This document shows positions 40,318 to 47,500 of a DNA stretch of 47,500 nucleotides, piece after piece. The notes under the pieces were generated by a model that saw only the letters and a list, made by a program, of their open reading frames with translations, searched no databases and was not told the origin of the DNA. The stretch is taken from positions 1 to 47,500 of the forward strand of contig RPFO01001429.1 in the NCBI GenBank assembly GCA_009746045.1. The letters run 5' to 3'. The position numbers and the translations under genes were made by a program. The DNA is from Mesostigma viride. Taxonomy: Eukaryota > Streptophyta > Mesostigmatophyceae > Mesostigmatales > Mesostigmataceae. How positions within the stretch are numbered: the first letter of the stretch is position 1; every line of letters starts with the position of its first letter.

Positions 40318-41156
40318 TAATGTTTTTCAAGTCTAACGGCCGTTGGCTCACAACCCCCCTGTGGGAAGGGTGGATGCCTTACGAACCATTCAACCACATC
40401 TTTATGCTCAGCTAGATTTTTGGAGGCCTTTCTTGGAAGGCACATGGTAATAACCATCACTAAGCTGCATAAAAGACACATCCTGCCTTACTGCCACCAA
40501 ATGAAACGAATGAAATGCACATGGTAATGTTTTTCAAGTCTAACGGCCGTTGGCTCACAACCCCCCTCTGGGAAGGGTGGATGCCTTACGAACCATCCAA
40601 CCACATCTTTATGCTCAGCTAGATTTTTGGAGGCCTTTCTTGGAAGGCACATGGTAATAACCATCACTAAGCTGCATGAAAGACACATCCTGCCTTACTG
40701 CCACCAAATGAAAAGAATGAAATGCACATGATAATGTTTTTCCAATTCCAACGGCCGTTGGCTCACAACCCCCCTGTGGGAAGGGTGGATGCCTTACGAA
40801 CCAGTCAAGCCCCATCTTTATGCTCAGCTAGATTTTTTGGAGGCCTTTCTAGGAGAAAAATGGTAAATAGCCACCACTAAGCTGCATAAAAGACACATCC
40901 TGCCTTATTGCCACCCAATTAAACGAATGAAATGCACATGGTAATTTTTTTCAAGTCCAACGGCCGTTGGCTCACAACCCCCGTGTGGGAAGGGTGGATG
41001 CCTTACGAACCATTCAACCACATCTTTATGCTCAGCTAGATTTTTGGAGGCCTTTCTTTGAAGGCACATGGTAATAACAATCACTAAGCTGCATGAAAGA
41101 CACATCCTGCATTCTTGCCACCAAATGAAACGAATGAAATGCACATTTTATTGTAT
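40318..41156. repeat. ~208-bp palindrome-bearing satellite, array 1
   Basis: Four units (palindrome at ~40335, 40542, 40750, 40959; spacing 207-209) plus a partial fifth. The unit has TAACGGCCGTTGGCTCACAA, GGGAAGGGTGGATGCCTTAC and TTATGCTCAGCTAGATTTTT. Interrupted at 41157 by the A-B duplication. Frames through it are not genes. Confidence 0.9.
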
Positions 41157-41912
41157 TTAAGATCACTCAGCTCCCAAGAAGACCAGCATTTGATTGAATA
41201 CAATAAGTGGAGCCCTGCCACAAATGCAGCAGTTAACAGTGGCCTTAAGGTTTCTCAATCCGCACGCGGAAGCAAGAAGCCTCCAGGGTGGGAGGGAGGG
41301 GAAAGAAACAATTGCGGATCATTGCCTGCCTAGCTTGCTTAAGGCATGGCCCGCCGACACACAAGCTGACATCATCCTAAATTAATTGACACCGGCATGC
41401 GTCACACACCGGCCTGAACAGTGCTGAAAACGCCACTACAAACAGCGTGGCCACGCACCCCCAGGCTAGTGCGTTAACCGTACAGGTAGTTGTACAAGGT
41501 TCCCAAGACTGACAACCATAAAACGCGCCCATCGACCCCTTGGGCCGGTCCGAATCCACTATACAATAATTAATCACGACTCACTAAATAACCCAAATCA
41601 GCCAAAGATTCGGTACGCAACCAGCCGACCCTACAGGTCCCCACCTAACCTCAGCTGGTGCAACCAAACACGAATCTTTGCAAGTGAAGTCGTATAAAAC
41701 CTACAGTTAATTTCCTCGGACCGCTAATTAATAGCCACCGACCCTTATAAACAACCGGGTCATCCAAGGAAAATTCGGGCGAGCAGGAAACCCTTTGTAC
41801 AGATCGAATTAGTCAGCCCATGTCGCAGACAGCCTTCCACATCCAGGCCAAGGCATGGCGGCCTTATCTTTCCCGCATGCGTTAATTAAACTATATTCAG
41901 AGAAAACCGATT
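41157..41912. repeat. Unit A-B of a tandem duplication
   Basis: A (41159-41285, 127 bp), a 15-bp G-rich spacer, B (41301-41912, 612 bp). A recurs at 41913-42039 and B at 42873-43484, the B copies differing at one base that I can see (ACAGTTAAT / ACAATTAAT). No gene is supported in it. Confidence 0.8.
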
Positions 41913-43484
41913 AAGATCACTCAGCTCCCAAGAAGACCAGCATTTGATTGAATACAATAAGTGGAGCCCTGCCACAAATGCAGCAGTTAACAGTGGCCTT
42001 AAGGTTTCTCAATCCGCACGCGGAAGCAAGAAGCCTCCACCCAATTACCCCCCCTGGCGCCAACCCCATTGCGCCGATTAAACTCATGACCACCGTGCGC
42101 GAAAGAGCGTGTCGCAACATCTTAAATGGCGACTCAGCCCGCGCTAGGCTATATTAACCCCCGCAGGGGCCCGCTGGTTACAATGCGACACAAGCCGGTG
42201 ACCACCCCAAAAGCAAGCCCTCAAAAAGAGCCAGCATTTCGCAATTCCGGAACCGTCCAAAAAGGAAAGAGGTTTTACGACACCATAATAGACTGAGCCG
42301 CGCAGCAGGTGCTGAGACGAAAAGGAACGACAAAGGTCTGGCGTAGCCTCGCCTCCCTGAGACGCCCTCCCCAACTCGAGTCTCGCAATAGGGAAATTTC
42401 TAGCTTCGGAGCGCAGCTCTCGCGCGGCTCCTATTGTCCCCAACCACCCCTCCTCGGCAGGGGCAGCTGGACAACTGACCTGCCGCCACAAAAAATATTT
42501 TATGACAAAAAAAGTCGTTGCTGACAGGAACCTGGTTCGGGACCTTTGGAGTCCAGGTCACGTCCCACGCACCATCGCAAGGTGGCAAGCCTGCGATGTG
42601 ACACTAGAGCTGTTTTAGAAACTTATAAACAGCTCCGCCGAAGCTGGCCAAACCGCCGGAGTAGCGCCCCATCCTTCGCCCATGTCAAAAAGACCCGCAG
42701 CCGGGGAAAACGACATGGGGGTAAATTTAAATTTTCTTTCCGTTGCACGACCAACTATACTATGCTTGGTCGAACAACTTAGCGGTTGTGCCACCATCTG
42801 CCTCGGCTACAAGACAGATGCAACCCGCGCTAGAATGTGCAATTTTGCACAGGCGGCCATTGCCGCCATTGTGAAAGAAACAATTGCGGATCATTGCCTG
42901 CCTAGCTTGCTTAAGGCATGGCCCGCCGACACACAAGCTGACATCATCCTAAATTAATTGACACCGGCATGCGTCACACACCGGCCTGAACAGTGCTGAA
43001 AACGCCACTACAAACAGCGTGGCCACGCACCCCCAGGCTAGTGCGTTAACCGTACAGGTAGTTGTACAAGGTTCCCAAGACTGACAACCATAAAACGCGC
43101 CCATCGACCCCTTGGGCCGGTCCGAATCCACTATACAATAATTAATCACGACTCACTAAATAACCCAAATCAGCCAAAGATTCGGTACGCAACCAGCCGA
43201 CCCTACAGGTCCCCACCTAACCTCAGCTGGTGCAACCAAACACGAATCTTTGCAAGTGAAGTCGTATAAAACCTACAATTAATTTCCTCGGACCGCTAAT
43301 TAATAGCCACCGACCCTTATAAACAACCGGGTCATCCAAGGAAAATTCGGGCGAGCAGGAAACCCTTTGTACAGATCGAATTAGTCAGCCCATGTCGCAG
43401 ACAGCCTTCCACATCCAGGCCAAGGCATGGCGGCCTTATCTTTCCCGCATGCGTTAATTAAACTATATTCAGAGAAAACCGATT
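41913..43484. repeat. Unit A-C-B of a tandem duplication
   Basis: Same A and B as the unit before, with an 833-bp segment C (42040-42872) in place of the 15-bp spacer. C has no long frame. The two units together sit inside one copy of the 208-bp satellite, which resumes at 43485, so they look like a mobile or amplifying unit, one copy with an internal deletion. Confidence 0.75.
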
Positions 43485-44790
43485 CCAATTCCAACGGCCG
43501 TTTGCTCACAACCCCCCTGTGGGAAGGGTGGATGCCTTACGAACCATTCAACCACATCTTTATGCTCAGCTAGATTTTTGGAGGCCTTTCTTGGAATAAA
43601 AATGGTAATAGCCACCACAAAGCTGAATGAAAGATACATCCTGGCTGATTGCCAACCCACTCAAAGGAATGAAATGCACATGATAATGTTTTTCAAGTCC
43701 AACGGCCGTTGGCTCACAACCCCCCTCTGGGAAGGGTGGATGCCTTACGAACCATTCAACCACATCTTTATGCTCAGCTAGATTTTTGGAGGCCTTTCTT
43801 GGAAGAAAAATGGTAATAGCCACCACTAAGCTGAATGAAAGATACATCCTGGCTGATTGCCAACCCACTCAAAGGAATGAAATGCACATGATAATGTTTT
43901 TCAAGTCCAACGGCCGTTGGCTCACAACCCCCCACTGGGAAGGGTGGATGCCTTACGAACCAGTCAAGCCCATCTTTATGCTCAGCTAGATTTTTGGAGG
44001 CCTTTCTTGGAAGAAAAATGGTAATAGCCACCACTAAGCTGAATGAAAGATACATCCTGGCTGATTGCCAACCCACTCAAAGGAATGAAATGCACATGAT
44101 AATGTTTTTCAAGTCCAACGGCCGTTGGCTCACAACCCCCCTCTGGGAAGGGTGGATGCCTTACGAACCAGTCAAGCCCATCTTTATGCTCAGCTAGATT
44201 TTTCAGAGGCCTTTCTTGGAAGAAAAATGGTAAATAGCCACCACTAAGCTGCATGAAAGACACATCCTGCCTTATTGCCACCAAATGAAACGAATGAAAT
44301 GCACATGATAATGTTTTTCAAGTCTAACGGCCGTTGGCTCACAACCCCCCTGTGGGAAGGGTGGATGCCTTACGAACCAGTCAACCACATCTTTATGCTC
44401 AGCTAGATTTTTGGAGGCCTTTCTTGGAAGGCACATGGTAATAGCCACAACAAAGCTGCATGAAAGACACATCCTGCCTAACTGCCACCCAATGAAACGA
44501 ATGAAATGCACATGATAATGTTTTTCCAATTCCAACGGCCGTTGGCTCACAACCCCCCTGTGGGAAGGGTGGATGCCTTACGAACCAGTCAAGCCCATCT
44601 TTAAGCTCAGCTAGTTTTTTTGGAGGCCTTTCTAGGAGAAAAATGGTAAATAGCCACCACTAGCTGCATAAAAGACACATCCTGCTTATTGCCACCAAAT
44701 CAAACGAATAAAAAGCACATGATAATGTTTTTCCAATTCCAACGGCCGTTGGCTCACAACCCCCTTCGGGTAGAGGCCTTACGGACCAGT
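43485..44790. repeat. ~208-bp palindrome-bearing satellite, array 2
   Basis: Seven units (palindrome at ~43493, 43701, 43909, 44117, 44326, 44534, 44741), fading after 44790. Same unit as array 1; the first copy reads GGCCGTTTG, a broken palindrome. Confidence 0.9.
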
Positions 44791-45671
44791 CAGAAATGGT
44801 GTCCACCAAGCTATTCCCCCCACACCCACAGTTGTCCTTGTCCACATACCTTTCCAGTACAGTTGTCCTCAGCTTCTCAGCAACGGGCGACTCCTCTCCT
44901 TCTTGATGCCTTGACAGATATCACATAAACAAAACACGATCACGAGAGCATCAGGATTGTTAGAGGTTTCCTCCATCAACGACCGTAAGATACACACACC
45001 TCAAAAACCAACTTTCTTGTCCTCCCAAATAACATATGTTTTTAAATGTAAAATAAATCACATTCATATTCTGTCACTTGATTTAACCACACAATTGTTC
45101 AGGTCCAACGCCCGTTGGCATTACGCCTCTTCCCGGTAAAATACTATTTATTGCTCCAACCCCACAAGAAACTCGTTCCGGACCTGTTCGAAGCGAAGAG
45201 CACTGCCAGGGATCGGAGTCGAGCCAGATTTGTGTGCGGAACATGATGGCTGGCCTACCTGGTGTGGAGCAATAATGTCGACATTTTCAGTGACTGTTCA
45301 GCCTAAAAAAATAACAAGCAGATGCGACGGCCCCTCCATTAAACAAATTATCCACCACTGTTGCGCTACACTAGCAATGTTTGTCAAGGTCCAACGGCCG
45401 TTGGCATCAAATAAATCACAACCATTGGTCACTCCATTTAACAATACCCACAACTTTTTAACCACACTAGAAATGTTTTTTGAGGTCCAACGGCCGTTGG
45501 AATCCAAAAAATGCCGAATTCATGTCAAATTTATATAAATGTGACAGTTGACAGAATTAGAGATAATTAAATCATCAAATCCAGCTTTAGCCATCAGCTT
45601 ACCATCAGCAAAAATTGGCGAATTTCATTCAATATTAGAATTCAAAATTTATTAATGAAATTTATGTTTCA
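44791..45671. other. Intergenic region with three palindrome copies
   Basis: AT-rich, no credible frame. Single palindromes at ~45105 (CCAACGCCCGTTGG, one mismatch), 45391 and 45486. Confidence 0.5.
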
Positions 45672-46577
45672 TCATTCAACCTCTTCAGAATCCTCATCCA
45701 AACACAACATCATGTCCCCTTTCCACTTGTACATACTACTCTCGGCCAAATACAGCAAGCGTGCCTTCTTCCCCCCAAAAAACTTGAGATAATCCGGTGT
45801 GAAGATTGTTCCGCTGAGGACCTGCATAGCTAACTCCACCAAAACGCTTGCCATATCCTCCTCCCTACACCTCCTCTCTAATAAGGCCTTCATGTCTGCG
45901 TTCTCATCAAATCCCATGATCAGAACTGCACATGCCATTCCTCCCCCCTCCAGAGGCAGCCCCTCCAAAAGCTTCACCCATTCTGCCTCCCTACGCGCTC
46001 TCCTCCCCGGAGGAAAAAAAATGTCCTCATCCGGGTCATAAGGAGTATCGCAGAACCAGAAAATGCTCCTTAACCCCCATAGTTCATAATTATCGTACAA
46101 GTCATCCATTTCCTTTCCCAATTGGCGTAAGCGAGCTGTCCACCCCCTCCAATTCCTCTCCAACACACGTCTCCTCTCAGCACGCTCGGACCTGAACAAC
46201 CCTCCCATCGTCCTTGCTCGTGCATGTCCCTCTGGTGCTGGCTGGCGTCCTAACACCTCCTCAACTTCTTCACAATATACCTTAAAATACATTCCCCTTG
46301 TGACGAGTGTGTAGGGGGTGATATCAGCGCTTGCACACTTTACTTGCCCGCCATACAATTCTCGGAAAAGAGACTCAGTTATCAATGTACGAGGACCATC
46401 CCCGAATGCGTCCACGAACCCAGAAATTAACTTAAAGCTGAATTGGGGTTCATACCTCCCCGACACCGCTTCCCTAGCCCCTCTACAAACTGCTTCAAAG
46501 CGGGCTACGTCGGGCGCCTCCATAAAAGCTGCGACTTCGGTCCAAATTTCCCACGGCAGTGAGATATCCCCTTCCAT
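45672..46577 (-). CDS. F-box-like protein
   Basis: Intact frame; I start at ATG 46577 (MEGDISLPWEIW), 28 bases or so after an acceptor-like TTATGTGCAG, although the frame is open upstream to 46694. Residues ~5-45 (LPWEIWTEVAAFMEAPDVARFEAVCRGARE) have the L-P-x-E-I-W and V-C-R pattern of an F-box, the SKP1-binding module of SCF ubiquitin ligases; that assignment is by pattern only. The rest (VDAFGDGPRTLITESLFREL, ERNWRGWTARLRQLGKEMDD, a C-terminal acidic LCLDEDSEEVE) is not a repeat type I know. A palindrome copy lies upstream at 46697. Intact, ~301 residues. Confidence 0.6.
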   Translation of the reverse strand: MEGDISLPWEIWTEVAAFMEAPDVARFEAVCRGAREAVSGRYEPQFSFKLISGFVDAFGDGPRTLITESLFRELYGGQVKCASADITPYTLVTRGMYFKVYCEEVEEVLGRQPAPEGHARARTMGGLFRSERAERRRVLERNWRGWTARLRQLGKEMDDLYDNYELWGLRSIFWFCDTPYDPDEDIFFPPGRRARREAEWVKLLEGLPLEGGGMACAVLIMGFDENADMKALLERRCREEDMASVLVELAMQVLSGTIFTPDYLKFFGGKKARLLYLAESSMYKWKGDMMLCLDEDSEEVE

Positions 46578-46760
46578 TATCGGCCCCGACGTCAAACTTG
46601 TCCCCTCTGCACATAACATACATCGACGTCCATCCTTAAAAAAAATGAGGTTTTGTCGGAAAGAAAATATGCAAACGTTAGGCGAGGTTTCCAATCCCTA
46701 ACGGCCGTTGGGTCACTAATTGTTGTTTAACCCACTACAGTCGCATGAGAGAAAACGAAA

Positions 46761-46897
46761 GTCAATTTTATTCCAATTTCAAAGTGAAAGGAGAATTCAC
46801 TATTACACCATTTTACAACACAAATCAGGTCAATTTTATTCCAATTTCAAAGTGAAAAGAGAATTCACCATTACACCATTTTACAACACAAATCAGG
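46761..46897. repeat. 68-bp direct duplication
   Basis: Two tandem copies (46761-46828, 46829-46897) of GTCAATTTTATTCCAATTTC... ending ACAACACAAATCAG, three differences or so. Lies 3' of the MYND gene at the window edge. Confidence 0.8.
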
Positions 46898-46980
46898 ACT
46901 ACATACACAAATTTCAAACCCAAAATGCGTCCAGTTTTCCAGCCTCAAAAGCAAATTATTACTCTACATTTCCAGTTTTT

Positions 46981-47499
46981 CTATGAGGAAGAACCGTAGT
47001 AGAAGGTGAAGGAGAAGTCAACCTCAGAGAAGTCGACCTCGGTTCCATCCAGTATGGTCGTCCTGTTTACCCCCCTTATCACCCCTGCCAGCCCCTCCCT
47101 TGCTTGCCTCAGACGTTCGCATCTATCCTTATGCCTACTCCAGTCAGCACGCTGGCACTCCTCACTGCAATATCTGGCATCCCTACATCCTCTACACCAC
47201 TTCTGAGGGCCTGTGTCGCACCCACACCCCTCCTTGGAGCAATTTCGCATACCACGCATGGGAGCCCCATCCCTCACGATCGGGTCAGAGAGCAAGAAAA
47301 AGTTCATGTTGAGGGGTACTTCTGCCCCTACACACGCATCAGCCCTCACGCGCAGGGAAGACGTAACATTCGGGTAAAATGCGCGCCCGTAGGTGCACCC
47401 AAGCTGAGCCCCTTCCTCTTCCCCCAACTCTATCTTTGGCCCCTTTGTAATGAACGACACCAAAAGGCGGAACTCCCTCGTTGGGTCTATTGGCGCTCT
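46981..47499 (-). CDS. MYND-finger protein, partial (5' end beyond window)
   Basis: Open from the window edge. It begins inside the protein at RAPIDPTREFRLLVSFITK, which matches RVPLNRDVEFRLLVSYVGK of the gene at 39384-40278, so the two are paralogues. The MYND finger follows: CSKEGCGCDTGPQKWC, RGCRDARYCSEECQRADW and HKDRC, then a coiled helix RLRQAREGLAGVIRG and an acidic/aromatic end DFSEVDFSFTFYYGSSS. It is unbroken, unlike its paralogue, and ends at 46981. The missing N-terminus should resemble the ~95 residues at 40278-40000. Confidence 0.75.
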   Translation of the reverse strand, partial: RAPIDPTREFRLLVSFITKGPKIELGEEEGAQLGCTYGRAFYPNVTSSLRVRADACVGAEVPLNMNFFLLSDPIVRDGAPMRGMRNCSKEGCGCDTGPQKWCRGCRDARYCSEECQRADWSRHKDRCERLRQAREGLAGVIRGVNRTTILDGTEVDFSEVDFSFTFYYGSSS

Positions 47500-47500
47500 T

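Noticed and set aside
41377-41577. 66-codon minus-strand frame identical at 42949-43149
   Set aside because: Part of repeat B; identity reflects the duplication, and there is no other sign of coding.
41301-43484. LTR pair of 612 bp around a 960-bp interior
   Set aside because: Segment A precedes both B copies, there is no TSD, primer site or coding, so tandem duplication fits better.
43469-44550. Repeated ~100-codon minus-strand frames
   Set aside because: Frames through the 208-bp satellite; same peptide recurs at the satellite period.

Overview
The window looks like nuclear DNA of a repeat-rich eukaryote, most likely a green alga outside the land plants; this is an inference. The reasons are interrupted genes with GT-AG introns, two Ty1/copia-type LTR retrotransposons, a CACTA-type DNA transposon, a LINE relic, MYND and F-box type proteins, and a frameshifted AT-rich fragment of a plastid rpoB gene with TPEGPN-type (cyanobacterial or algal) residues. 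I cannot name the species.

Layout. 1-5640: a LINE ORF2 relic on the minus strand, split by a ~5 kb CACTA-like element (520-5510) with 16-bp terminal inverted repeats and TCAGGA/TCCTGA-rich subterminal arrays. 5775-13957: LTR retrotransposon 1 (LTRs 393/394 bp), with frame breaks. 14468-25465: one large minus-strand gene of unknown function that I assemble from five exons; its introns hold 46-bp arrays around the palindrome CCAACGGCCGTTGG and a ~4 kb AAGGAC hexanucleotide array. 25500-26483: a 79-bp tandem array and the plastid rpoB fragment. 26720-27508: a small Cys-rich protein gene. 27762-36237: LTR retrotransposon 2, with identical 455-bp LTRs, a 5-bp target duplication and a primer-binding site, inserted five codons before the stop of a second Cys-rich gene (36243-36792). 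36987-40278: further small minus-strand genes, one with a MYND finger. 40318-44790: two arrays of a ~208-bp palindrome-bearing repeat, interrupted by a tandem A-B / A-C-B duplication. 45672-47500: an F-box-like gene and a second, edge-truncated MYND gene.

Main points for a second look. (1) Both retrotransposons place a retropepsin-like domain after the integrase and before the reverse transcriptase (NC-INT-PR-RT-RH), unlike copia (PR-INT-RT-RH) or gypsy (PR-RT-RH-INT). (2) One palindrome recurs in intron arrays, in a 208-bp satellite and just upstream of many minus-strand genes. (3) The minus-strand genes share N-terminal Cys/His modules and a short C-terminal tail but differ in between, which suggests a locally expanding, fast-evolving family. 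(4) Nearly all reading-frame breaks in the genes and in the young retrotransposon are repaired by one added base, often in a G-run, which points to homopolymer under-calling in the assembly rather than decay. Functions of most host genes here are unknown to me.
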